Assembly: GCF_042652925.1 (NCBI RefSeq)
Contig: NZ_JBHSHC010000096.1
Span: 1-64,000, forward strand
Direction: 5' to 3'
Length of the DNA stretch: 64,000 nucleotides
Origin: Effusibacillus consociatus
Lineage (GTDB): Bacteria > Bacillota > Bacilli > Tumebacillales > Effusibacillaceae
The number at the start of each line of letters is the position of its first letter. Within the stretch, counting starts at the first letter, position 1. Shown here piece after piece: positions 34,426 through 41,925 of the stretch. The notes under the pieces are model-generated. The model ran no database searches, was not told the DNA's origin, and saw nothing but the letters and a program-made list of their open reading frames with translations. Both the position numbers and the translations under genes were made by a program.

Positions 34426-35538
34426 ATGGCGGAAGAAGTGAAAAAACAGCCTGTCGATGATATGCCGGATTGGTCGGCGTATCGAGGTGTCCTCGTATAT
34501 ATTGAGCATCGCGAGGGAGTTGCGAAGAGCGTTGGCTGGCAGCTCTTGGGGCAGGGGAAAAAACTTGCCGATAAGCTGGAAGTCGATTTGATGGCACTTG
34601 TAATCGGTTATAACGTCCAGCATCTTGCGGAAGAAGCGATTGCGTACGGGGCTAACCGGGTTTATGTGTGTGACGCGAAGGAACTGCAAAACTATAGGAC
34701 CCGTCCATATTCCCGTGCAGCTATGAAAGTGATTCATGATATAAAGCCGGAAATTGTGCTTTTCGGAGCAACGGCGACCGGTCGTGATTTGGCGGGGGCG
34801 ATTGCCACTCACCTTCCCACCGGATTAACGGCCGACACCACGGAGCTTGACGTTGAACCGCACCCGAGTCGTCTGCTTCTCGCTTCCCGTCCTGCGTTTT
34901 CCGAGAAAATGATGGCGACGATTTTGTGCAAACAGTATCGTCCGCAAATGGCGACCGCCAGAGCGGGAGTGTTTGAGGCGCTGCCGAAGGACACTTCCCG
35001 TAAAGGGGAAATCATACACGTAGAATTCGAGATGGACGAAGCGGAAATTGCGACAAAAGTGCTTGATTTTATTCAAGATCAGTCAAAGATTAACATCGAA
35101 GAAGCGGAAATCATTGTCGCGGGGGGCCGCGGCCTTGGAGGACCGGAACCGTTCAAAATGCTCAAAGAATTGGCGGATGAATTAGGCGGGGTGGTAGGCG
35201 CTTCCCGTGCGGCTGTCGATGCCGGCTGGATCAAACACGAACACCAGGTGGGACAGACCGGGTATACGGTTCGACCGAAGCTTTACTTCGCGGTGGGCAT
35301 TTCCGGTGCGGTTCAGCACCTTGTGGGGATGCAGAACTCAGGCTTGATTATTGCAATCAATCGGGATCCGGACGCACCGATTTTTAAGGTTGCGCATTAT
35401 GGTATAGTAGGGGACTTGTTCCAAATCGTTCCTGCGATAACAGAAGAGGTTCGCAAACGCCGCGGGCTTTCGTTCCTTCAACAGGAAACCGCAGCTGCAA
35501 ACACTGCTGCAAACGAGGAAGGGGGCATCCGGGTATGA
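34426..35538 (+). CDS. fixB: electron transfer flavoprotein alpha subunit FixB
   Basis: FixB/EtfA carries FAD. The C-terminal FAD signature runs from VVGASRAAVDAGW (about 260-275) through QVGQTGYTVRPKLYFAVGISGAVQH. The N-terminal half is the usual ETF alpha/beta domain. Its 370 residues include a short Ala/Asn-rich tail. It lies 15 bases after fixA and its stop overlaps the fixC start, so translation is coupled. Confidence 0.93.
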   Translation: MAEEVKKQPVDDMPDWSAYRGVLVYIEHREGVAKSVGWQLLGQGKKLADKLEVDLMALVIGYNVQHLAEEAIAYGANRVYVCDAKELQNYRTRPYSRAAMKVIHDIKPEIVLFGATATGRDLAGAIATHLPTGLTADTTELDVEPHPSRLLLASRPAFSEKMMATILCKQYRPQMATARAGVFEALPKDTSRKGEIIHVEFEMDEAEIATKVLDFIQDQSKINIEEAEIIVAGGRGLGGPEPFKMLKELADELGGVVGASRAAVDAGWIKHEHQVGQTGYTVRPKLYFAVGISGAVQHLVGMQNSGLIIAINRDPDAPIFKVAHYGIVGDLFQIVPAITEEVRKRRGLSFLQQETAAANTAANEEGGIRV

Positions 35539-36839
35539 CGATGAAATTCGATGCGATTGTTGTTGGAGCAGGACCAGCCGGAGCGGCTGCGGCGCTTACC
35601 ATGGCCAAAGCCGGTCTGTCGGTAGTACTGCTGGAACGGGGAGAATTCCCGGGGGCGAAGAACGTCTTTGGCGGAGTACTCTACCGGAAACAGTTGGAGG
35701 ACATCATACCTGAATTTTGGACAGAAGCTCCGCTCGAGCGGCATATCGTAGAACAGCGGCTGTGGGTACTTGGGCCTGAGTCGGTCGTAACCTTCGGCCA
35801 TCGAAACGAAGCGTTCAAAGAGCCTTACAACTGTTGGACAGGAATGCGGGTGAAGTTCGACCAGTGGTTTGCATCCAAGGCGGAACAGGCCGGAGCGATC
35901 CCGGTGTATGAGACTGTTGCGCTGGAATTGATCCGGGAAGGCGACAAAGTGGTAGGCGTCCGGACAGACCGGGAACATGGCGATCTGTTTGCCGATGTGG
36001 TCGTAATCGCCGACGGTGTCAACTCGCTCTTGGGAAAATCGCTCGGAGTCCACAAGGAATGGCTGCCGCATGAAGTGTCGCTCGCGGTGAAAGAGCAAAT
36101 TTTCCTGCCGAAAGAAAAAATCATGGATCGCTTCAATCTGGAAGGAGACGAAGGGGTCACGATCGAGTTCGTGGGTGAAACTTCACTGGGAATGACCGGT
36201 CTCGGATTCCTGTATACCAATAAAGAATCTCTCTCGCTCGGGATCGGTGTCATGGTCTCCGACCTCAAGAAGAATAAAATCAAGCCGTATGAACTGCTGG
36301 AAGGCGTCAAGAAGCATCCGACGATCCGCAAGCTGATTCAAGGCGGGGAAACAAAAGAATATGCAGGCCACTTGATTCCGGAAGGCGGCTTAAAATCGGT
36401 TCCCCAGCTGTCCGGAAACGGATGGGTCATTTGTGGGGATGCGGCCCAACTCGTCAACTTTGTGCACCGGGAAGGAACCAACCTGGCAATGACATCCGGG
36501 CGGTACGCGGCCGAAGCGATTATCGAGGCGAAGAAAGTCGGTGACTATTCCAGACAAACCTTGAGTCTCTATGACGCCAAGGTGAAGGAGTCGTTCATTC
36601 ATAAGGATCTTAAGAAGTACCAGGGGCTGCACAGCCTCCTGAATGAAATCGATCCGAAGGTGCTGTTTGAAAGCATGCCGCGTGCGCTGAATGATGCAGC
36701 CTATGAAATGCTCCTTGTAAACGGCGTTTCCAAGGCGGAGAAACAGCGCTATGCGATTAAGCGACTGAAAGAAGCGGCAGGCGGATCGTGGGAAATGTTG
36801 AAACTCGGGTATAAAGGATGGAGGGCGATTAACGGATGA
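35535..36839 (+). CDS. fixC: FixC flavoprotein (ETF:quinone oxidoreductase-like)
   Basis: An N-terminal dinucleotide fold FDAIVVGAGPAGAAAALTMA binds FAD. The GWVICGDAAQLVNFVHREGTN segment near 300 is the family's second FAD motif. FixC passes the high-potential electrons to quinone at the membrane. Its 434 residues are normal. ATG 35535 overlaps the fixB stop and ATG 36836 of fixX overlaps its own stop. Confidence 0.93.
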   Translation: MTMKFDAIVVGAGPAGAAAALTMAKAGLSVVLLERGEFPGAKNVFGGVLYRKQLEDIIPEFWTEAPLERHIVEQRLWVLGPESVVTFGHRNEAFKEPYNCWTGMRVKFDQWFASKAEQAGAIPVYETVALELIREGDKVVGVRTDREHGDLFADVVVIADGVNSLLGKSLGVHKEWLPHEVSLAVKEQIFLPKEKIMDRFNLEGDEGVTIEFVGETSLGMTGLGFLYTNKESLSLGIGVMVSDLKKNKIKPYELLEGVKKHPTIRKLIQGGETKEYAGHLIPEGGLKSVPQLSGNGWVICGDAAQLVNFVHREGTNLAMTSGRYAAEAIIEAKKVGDYSRQTLSLYDAKVKESFIHKDLKKYQGLHSLLNEIDPKVLFESMPRALNDAAYEMLLVNGVSKAEKQRYAIKRLKEAAGGSWEMLKLGYKGWRAING

Positions 36840-37114
36840 GTGCAACGATTGAAGAGAAATTGTTTACCATCCGCTACAAAGTGGATGAGCAATCGCATCT
36901 GATCATCGTCGATCAGGATGTTTGCATGAAATGCACGACCAAGGAATGCACCCACTTCTGCCCGGCGGATGTGTATGAATGGGAAGGGGACCATACATCC
37001 GTAGCGTTTGAAAACTGCATTGAATGTGGGACCTGCCGTCTCGGTTGTCCCGCTTATAACATCGAGTGGGTATATCCGAAAGGCGGTTACGGGATTACTT
37101 ACAAGTTTGGTTAA
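36836..37114 (+). CDS. fixX: FixX ferredoxin-like protein
   Basis: This 92-residue protein has one full ferredoxin Cys set (CIECGTCRLGCP) and a first set CMKCTTKECTHFCP with altered spacing, as in FixX and the C-terminal domain of ETF:quinone oxidoreductase. It accepts electrons from the flavoproteins on the quinone branch. The 4-base overlap with fixC completes the four-gene operon. Confidence 0.92.
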   Translation: MSATIEEKLFTIRYKVDEQSHLIIVDQDVCMKCTTKECTHFCPADVYEWEGDHTSVAFENCIECGTCRLGCPAYNIEWVYPKGGYGITYKFG

Positions 37115-37130
37115 TCAACTATTGCAATTC

Positions 37131-37180
37131 GATGGGGCTGTCCCAAAAGTAGATTACCTGCTTTGGGACAGCCCCATCTT
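37131..37180 (+). terminator. terminator hairpin after fixX
   Basis: GATGGGGCTGTCCCAAA and TTTGGGACAGCCCCATC pair over 17 bp across a 16-base loop, followed by TTGTG. The T tract is weak, but the stem is very long. The GGGGCTGTCCC core recalls ends of mobile elements, though no such element is present. Confidence 0.65.
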
Positions 37181-37356
37181 GTGTGGCGACGTGCGATTCC
37201 ATGTAATCTATTGTGACATAATTAGTTGAAAAGTCAGACAAATCAAAATATTATTCAGACATAAGAGTAAACAGGAGGTGGACTCAAGGTTGATGCTTCC
37301 CGAGAATTCGCGTATTGCCACATGCATCACAACACTAAAAATCAGAGGTGATTGGT

Positions 37357-37461
37357 ATGAAAGACTTTGACGACTTATATTGGATTGATCACGCAACCGC
37401 AGACGGATCTCCCTGGAATGACGAACCCTCCCCTGTCACAAACTCACCCCACGCTCAATAA
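37357..37461 (+). CDS. small acidic protein (34 residues)
   Basis: ATG 37357 follows AGAGGTGAT by 5 bases. The product begins MKDFDDLYWIDHATADGSPW and ends TNSPHAQ. It is acidic and soluble with no membrane segment. A strong terminator lies 33 bases after the stop, which supports a short transcript. No family is recognised. Confidence 0.5.
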   Translation: MKDFDDLYWIDHATADGSPWNDEPSPVTNSPHAQ

Positions 37462-37493
37462 TCGGATCCGGTTGAAAAGCTTCTCGTTCTCGT

Positions 37494-37528
37494 GCCTTTG
37501 CCGGTACCGCCGCAAAGGCTCTTTTTTA
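37494..37528 (+). terminator. rho-independent terminator
   Basis: GCCTTTGC, a 10-base loop and GCAAAGGC are followed by TCTTTTTT. Confidence 0.8.
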
Positions 37529-37621
37529 TGGCAAGTAGGTTGAAAAGCGGATTGCAACTTTGCTGTGACCGGGCGGTGATATTCTATATAAAAAAACAAG
37601 TGCAACAAGGAGGTTTTGATC

Positions 37622-38629
37622 ATGAGATCCGTTTGTGTCCGTATTTTTGTGTTTTTGCTGGCGGTTGTTCTGGTTCTGTCGGCCCCGGCGGGAAGCCAGA
37701 AGATCGCATTGGCTGAAGGGAAATTTTTACCCGGTTCTTATACCAATGAGTATGGTACCCGCAATTATCAGCTGTACATCCCAAGCGGTTATAGAGGACA
37801 GGCGGTTCCGCTGCTTGTTATGCTGCATGGCTGTACCCAAGACCCGACGATTTTTGCGGCTGGCACCAAAATGAATCAATTGGCCGAACAGCAGACATTC
37901 TTGGTTTTGTACCCGGAACAGCCTTCCTCGGCAAACGCATCGAAGTGCTGGAACTGGTTTCTACCGGAACATCAGGAGCGGGACAAGGGGGAACTGTCAC
38001 TGATCGCGGGAATGACAAAACAAGTCATGAACAATTACCATATCGATAAAAATCGAACGTATGTCGCTGGAATGTCGGCTGGCGGCGCGATGAGCGCCAT
38101 TATGGGATCCGCTTATCCTGACTTGTTTGCGGCGGTTGGGATCAGTGCAGGGTTGGAATATAAGGCGGCCACCGATCTGATATCCGCATTGGAGGCGATG
38201 AAACTGGGGGGGCCGGACCCAAATCGGCAAGGGGTTCTTGCCTATGTTGCAGCGGGTTCCAATGCAAGAGCGATTCCCCTGATCGTTTTCCATGGGGCCT
38301 TGGATAAGACAGTCTTTGTGGTGAATGGAGAGCAGGTAATCTCCCAATTCGCCCAAACCAATGATCTTTTCTCTGACGGGCTGGACAATCAAAACATTAC
38401 GGATCAACCGTCTTCTGTTTCAAACGGGCAAGTGCCGGACGGACATTCCTATACGGTATCTGTATACAAGGATCCTAAAGGGAATCCCTTGATGGAGAAG
38501 TGGATCGTGGAAGGAATGGACCACGCGTGGTCAGGCGGCACCGCGGGGATTCCCTATAACGATCCAAAAGGTCCCGACGCAAGCAGAGAAATGACCCGGT
38601 TCTTTTTTGAACATCCAAAAAATAAATAA
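37622..38629 (+). CDS. secreted PHB-depolymerase-family esterase
   Basis: A signal peptide (about 1-31) precedes an alpha/beta hydrolase of the LpqC/PHB depolymerase group. The oxyanion turn is VMLHGCTQDP, the nucleophile Ser lies in AGMSAGGAMS near 150, the Asp in FHGALDKTV and the His in EGMDHAWSGG near 305. No separate polymer-binding domain is present, so soluble esters such as feruloyl or acetyl-xylan are as likely as polyhydroxybutyrate. CAAGGAGG serves ATG 37622. Confidence 0.88.
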   Translation: MRSVCVRIFVFLLAVVLVLSAPAGSQKIALAEGKFLPGSYTNEYGTRNYQLYIPSGYRGQAVPLLVMLHGCTQDPTIFAAGTKMNQLAEQQTFLVLYPEQPSSANASKCWNWFLPEHQERDKGELSLIAGMTKQVMNNYHIDKNRTYVAGMSAGGAMSAIMGSAYPDLFAAVGISAGLEYKAATDLISALEAMKLGGPDPNRQGVLAYVAAGSNARAIPLIVFHGALDKTVFVVNGEQVISQFAQTNDLFSDGLDNQNITDQPSSVSNGQVPDGHSYTVSVYKDPKGNPLMEKWIVEGMDHAWSGGTAGIPYNDPKGPDASREMTRFFFEHPKNK

Positions 38630-38639
38630 GTGTGTTGAC

Positions 38640-39059
38640 TTATGGCCAACTAAAATTTTGCAATTGATCGATCCCAAGATCGTCTAGAATACTGTCCACT
38701 TGTTTTTCTAAGGACGAACGGGAAGCCTCCTTACTGATTTCCAGCAAACGAAGCAAACGGGATTGTTTTTGTTCACAGGGCCATTTTTTATAAAAGAGGT
38801 TATTAGCGTCGCGAATCTTCTTATGCTCAGGATTGACTACCAGACTAACCTGATCCACATTGGCCACTCGAACCGTTCCATCTTCATCCATGAAGCCGAA
38901 TGAGTAGATGCGATTGCCAATATAGTCGACACGTGTAATTACGCAGTTGCGATAGGAGATCCCATTTGTCAGTACAATGGAAGCTGCTTCAATGCATCCG
39001 CCAATTTCCTTGGTTTTCCCCAGTCCGTAATAAAAGTCAATCCATCCAAACAGTTGCAT
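38640..39059 (-). CDS. unknown protein, divergent from the encapsulin operon
   Basis: The 139-residue product begins MQLFGWIDFYYGLGKTKEIGG. An N-terminal beta-rich half (IVLTNGISYRNCVITRVDYIG, MDEDGTVRVANVDQVSLVV) is followed by a helical half. GGGGGA lies 7 bases before ATG 39059. Its promoter region holds a Fur-type box at 39081-39095, only 22 bases from the start, so it is probably iron-regulated. No family is recognised. Confidence 0.65.
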   Translation of the reverse strand: MQLFGWIDFYYGLGKTKEIGGCIEAASIVLTNGISYRNCVITRVDYIGNRIYSFGFMDEDGTVRVANVDQVSLVVNPEHKKIRDANNLFYKKWPCEQKQSRLLRLLEISKEASRSSLEKQVDSILDDLGIDQLQNFSWP

Positions 39060-39080
39060 TCTCGTCCCCCATTCCGGAAA

Positions 39081-39095
39081 TGAGAATCAATATCA
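39081..39095. promoter_or_regulatory. Fur box between the encapsulin operon and a divergent gene
   Basis: TGAGAAT-C-AATATCA matches the 7-1-7 Fur consensus TGATAAT-N-ATTATCA at 12 of 14 positions. It overlaps the minus-strand promoter region (TATTATAAAAT) and lies about 98 bases before the cargo gene start. Iron-dependent repression of one or both directions is inferred. Confidence 0.65.
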
Positions 39096-39193
39096 TTTTA
39101 TAATATCATATTCAGTAAGGTTTGTCTTGTATGTAATCAGAAAAGTTTGATAAAATTACTGAAAGACATTTTGTTATTGAAAGGGGCGGAACC

Positions 39194-39490
39194 ATGCATC
39201 CTATCCAACAACTTTTACAGATGGCGGAAGGGCAAAAGCAGAATATGGAGCATTTTGTGGAACATATGGGAGTTATCTTAAACAATGTGGAAGATAACCT
39301 CACGAAGGAATTGCTCTCTCACTTGGTTGAAGAAGAACATGAAAGGTTGGCTACGGTAAACAATCTGATCGAGAGTTTGCGTCAATGGAACTCGGGAGAC
39401 GATCATGCACCTTCCGCATCAAACGATGAAAGTTTCCGATCTGCCGGAAGAGACAAAAAATTGACAGTCGGCAGTCTAATCGGATATTAA
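39194..39490 (+). CDS. encapsulin cargo: minimal ferritin-like protein with targeting peptide
   Basis: A 98-residue protein whose first 65 residues form two helices with iron-ligand-like residues (HFVEHMG and the motif LVEEEHERLATV). A Ser/Asp/Arg-rich linker follows, and the C-terminus KKLTVGSLIGY is the classic encapsulin cargo-loading peptide (LTVGSL). The size and helix pair resemble encapsulated ferritin EncFtn, which stores iron by oxidising Fe(II) in the shell. It is shorter and only loosely similar, so the enzyme class is inferred. It lies 27 bases before the shell gene. Confidence 0.82.
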   Translation: MHPIQQLLQMAEGQKQNMEHFVEHMGVILNNVEDNLTKELLSHLVEEEHERLATVNNLIESLRQWNSGDDHAPSASNDESFRSAGRDKKLTVGSLIGY

Positions 39491-39517
39491 TAGAAATCCC
39501 AGAAGGAGGGATATCAC

Positions 39518-40354
39518 GTGGGAGTATTTGATTCGGAATTCCCGTTACATACCAATGAGATTGAACGATTACAAAGTATTGTGGTGGAAGCAGCGAGACG
39601 TCAACTGATTGGCAGGCGGATACTTGAAATTTATGGGCCATTGGGGGCAGGGATTCAAGGGGTTCCGGCTGACCGGTTTGAAAACGTCGAACTTGCGGCA
39701 GCTGATCAGTTGGGCCAGACAGAGGGGGAGGCGTTTGGTACAGGGCATCGCGTTCAACTCCCAATTCCCATTTTGTACAAGGATTTTATTTTACATTGGC
39801 GGGACATTGAATTCGCAAGACAGATTGGAACCGACATCGATTTCAGTGCGGCAGCTGGTGCTGCCTCTGTTGTAGCAACCAAGGAAGATGACCTGATATT
39901 CAATGGGAAAGCAGAGTTTGGAATTGAAGGGGTGACCAATGCGACCGGACGATTAACTCATATGATTGAAGATTGGACGGAATCGGGACGAGCTTATGCG
40001 GATGTAGTCCAGATGACAACAAAGCTGATCGAGAACGGTCAATTCGGTCCATATGCGATGGCAGTTCATCCAGCATTATACGCGAAAATGTTACGTGTCC
40101 ACCAAGGTACGAACGTGTTGGAGATTGAACATATTCGCGAACTTGTCACAGCTGGAGTATACCAATCGCCGGTTATGAAGGAGAATACAGGTGTGATTGT
40201 CTCGGTTGGAAGACAGAATTTTGATATTGCGATTACGGAAGATCTTTCTGTGACTTATTTGGGTGCCGAAAGAATGAATCATCCGTTCCGTGTATACGAA
40301 TGTCTGGTACCGAGAATCAAACGGCCGTCTGCAATTTGTTCATTTTCAGCGTAG
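39518..40354 (+). CDS. family 1 encapsulin shell protein
   Basis: The 278-residue protein has the HK97-fold encapsulin sequence. Recognisable features are an N-terminal GVFDSEFPLHTNEIERLQSI helix, the E-loop region VQLPIPILYKDFILHWRDIE and the P-domain segment (NGQFGPYAMAVHPALYAKM). The LVTAGVYQSPVMKENTGVIV and DLSVTYLGAERMNH segments of the A domain and C-terminus follow. Such shells self-assemble into 24-42 nm compartments. GTG 39518 follows AGAAGGAGGG by 7 bases. The cargo gene upstream is co-transcribed. Confidence 0.95.
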   Translation: MGVFDSEFPLHTNEIERLQSIVVEAARRQLIGRRILEIYGPLGAGIQGVPADRFENVELAAADQLGQTEGEAFGTGHRVQLPIPILYKDFILHWRDIEFARQIGTDIDFSAAAGAASVVATKEDDLIFNGKAEFGIEGVTNATGRLTHMIEDWTESGRAYADVVQMTTKLIENGQFGPYAMAVHPALYAKMLRVHQGTNVLEIEHIRELVTAGVYQSPVMKENTGVIVSVGRQNFDIAITEDLSVTYLGAERMNHPFRVYECLVPRIKRPSAICSFSA

Positions 40355-40358
40355 GTAC

Positions 40359-40399
40359 TTGAAAGGCTTGGATCTTTGTTTCCAAGCCTTTCAAATTTT
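40359..40399 (+). terminator. rho-independent terminator after encapsulin
   Basis: TTGAAAGGCTTGGA and TCCAAGCCTTTCAA form a 14-bp perfect stem with an 8-base loop, followed by ATTTTC. Confidence 0.85.
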
Positions 40400-40436
40400 C
40401 CCATCCTGTTTTTGCAACCGACTGAAGACGACAAAA

Positions 40437-40470
40437 GGGCGGCCTGGTTGTTCAGACCGCCTTATTTGTT
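40437..40470. terminator. second hairpin, terminator-like
   Basis: GGCGG-C-CTG pairs with CAG-A-CCGCC; TTATTTG follows on plus, and CCCTTTTGTC on minus. No gene lies between it and the encapsulin terminator. Confidence 0.5.
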
Positions 40471-40563
40471 TGATCGATCTATGTCGAAATGTGTTGAATA
40501 GTCTAGTTCCTTGTCATGTGTTGTGCTAGATTAATAGTAGAGTAGAATCCCCGAGGTGATCAT

Positions 40564-41469
40564 GTGAAGGTAAAAGCAAGGTGTGTTTTTGTTCTGGCAG
40601 CAGCTGCAGCTTTGACAGCAGGGTGTCAGCCTCTCAGTGCATGGACTCCGGCCTTATTTAATAAGCCCGCTGTATCGGCGACCTCTCCCAAGACCACTTT
40701 TGACAAAGTATTGGAACATACCCAGGCAAACCCTCTGAAAGGAAAAGTTCTGGCTGAGATGAAGGGATTGTTCGATCCCGGTTTGCTGCGCTTCGCATTT
40801 GTAACATCCGACGGCAGACCCATTTTTGTATATGAAGAGTCAAATGGAACTGTAAACTTAGCAATTATGGCCCAGGACGGAACCGTGAAACATGAAACTT
40901 TTCCCGGCTATAAGCTGCAAAAGGCGGTCCTGAACCAGAAAATCCTGTATATCGGATTTAAGGACAGCACGGCGATTAAGTACAATACGGATAGCTTCCA
41001 TTATTCGGAAGTGGACAAATCGGAGATGGAACATTCGAGGGTTGTGCTCGATGAGTTCAAGCTTCCGGGAAAAGAGGATCCTGTACATACACAGGAAGGG
41101 TATGTTTATACAAAAGAAGGTTTTATATTCGACCGTAAGAATCATGAATATCTGCTTGCCGGTCAAACCAAGAAAAAGTTTTATGAAAAAGCGGATTTTG
41201 CTTACGGTTCTTATCTGTTTGAATTGGAACCCCGCCTCGATCAGGCGGTGAACTTAAAGGCAGTAAAAGCCCAAGGTGACAAAACCGTGAAAGGAAAGAC
41301 CTATGGCATCCACTTGGATCTGCCTGAAGGTTATAATGTGAAGCACCTTGATCATGCGATCGGCTACGATGGACAACTGTTCCTTTTTGCAATGGGCGCG
41401 GAGGAGCAAGGGAAGCTTGTGATCAAGATGTTCGCGATTCCGCTTGGCTCATTTGAGGAAAAACAATAG
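40564..41469 (+). CDS. lipoprotein of unknown function
   Basis: The N-terminal signal ends LTAGC, a clear lipobox (Cys about 21), so the mature protein is lipid-anchored outside. The remaining 280 residues are beta-rich with repeated short strands (for example FAFVTSDGRPIFVYEESNG), suggesting a propeller-like or YcdA-like domain. GAGGTGAT precedes GTG 40564. It stands alone between terminators. No family is recognised. Confidence 0.72.
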   Translation: MKVKARCVFVLAAAAALTAGCQPLSAWTPALFNKPAVSATSPKTTFDKVLEHTQANPLKGKVLAEMKGLFDPGLLRFAFVTSDGRPIFVYEESNGTVNLAIMAQDGTVKHETFPGYKLQKAVLNQKILYIGFKDSTAIKYNTDSFHYSEVDKSEMEHSRVVLDEFKLPGKEDPVHTQEGYVYTKEGFIFDRKNHEYLLAGQTKKKFYEKADFAYGSYLFELEPRLDQAVNLKAVKAQGDKTVKGKTYGIHLDLPEGYNVKHLDHAIGYDGQLFLFAMGAEEQGKLVIKMFAIPLGSFEEKQ

Positions 41470-41473
41470 AAAT

Positions 41474-41502
41474 GGGGGAGTACCGAAGTACTCCCCCTTA
41501 TA
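41474..41502. terminator. bidirectional terminator with UUCG loop on the minus strand
   Basis: GGGGGAGTAC, CGAA and GTACTCCCCC form a 10-bp stem; read on the minus strand the loop is C(TTCG)G, a very stable tetraloop. It separates the convergent lipoprotein and cold-shock genes. Confidence 0.8.
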
Positions 41503-41517
41503 TATGTTCATCATCAA

Positions 41518-41715
41518 TTATAGTTTTACAACGTTGGCTGCCTGAGGTCCACGCGCACCTTCTACGATTTCAAATTCTACCTGTTGGCCCTCTTCGAGAG
41601 TTTTGAAGCCCTCAGACTGGATTGCGGAGAAATGCACGAATACGTCGCCGCCATCTTCACGCTGGATAAATCCATACCCTTTTTCAGCGCTGAACCATTT
41701 AACAATTCCTTGCAT
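41518..41715 (-). CDS. cold-shock protein (CspA/CspB family)
   Basis: The product is a 65-residue OB-fold RNA chaperone. RNP1 KGYGFIQ lies at residues 12-18 and RNP2 VFVHFSAI at about 26-33, and the protein begins MQGIVKWFSAEKG and ends GPQAANVVKL. These proteins melt mRNA structure and act as antiterminators. An upstream AT-rich region of about 150 bases on the minus strand could be the long regulated leader typical of csp genes. Confidence 0.96.
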   Translation of the reverse strand: MQGIVKWFSAEKGYGFIQREDGGDVFVHFSAIQSEGFKTLEEGQQVEFEIVEGARGPQAANVVKL

Positions 41716-41866
41716 GTTACCATTAACCTCCTAAAGCTAAACAGCTTAAAACTGGCTTCTCTCTGAGAGCCTTTATTTGAGTCTAGCAGAAAAAATCAGG
41801 AAAATCAAACAAAAATTTTCCTGAAAAATATGCTGAACTGTCTTGCCATATATATTCTGATTTAAG

Positions 41867-41901
41867 TATTATAATTAGAGTAGATTACTCAAATTATAGT
41901 A
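41867..41901 (+). promoter_or_regulatory. 35-bp inverted repeat operator at the drug-exporter promoter
   Basis: The left arm TATTATAATTAGAGTA (41867-41882) and right arm TACTCAAATTATAGTA (41886-41901) match as inverted copies at 14 of 16 positions around a GAT centre. The left arm contains the -10 region (TATTAT at 41867, 18 bp after TTGCCA at 41843). Binding here would block the exporter promoter. The adjacent PadR gene is the obvious candidate regulator. Confidence 0.6.
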
Positions 41902-41925
41902 TGTGACGAAATGGGGAGAATTGCT

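Noticed and set aside
34267..34812. 181-residue minus-strand frame across fixA/fixB
   Set aside because: It is a shadow of two well-supported genes on the other strand.
37131..37180. Mobile-element end suggested by GGGGCTGTCCC
   Set aside because: It forms a plain 17-bp hairpin right after fixX; no transposase or second end was seen.
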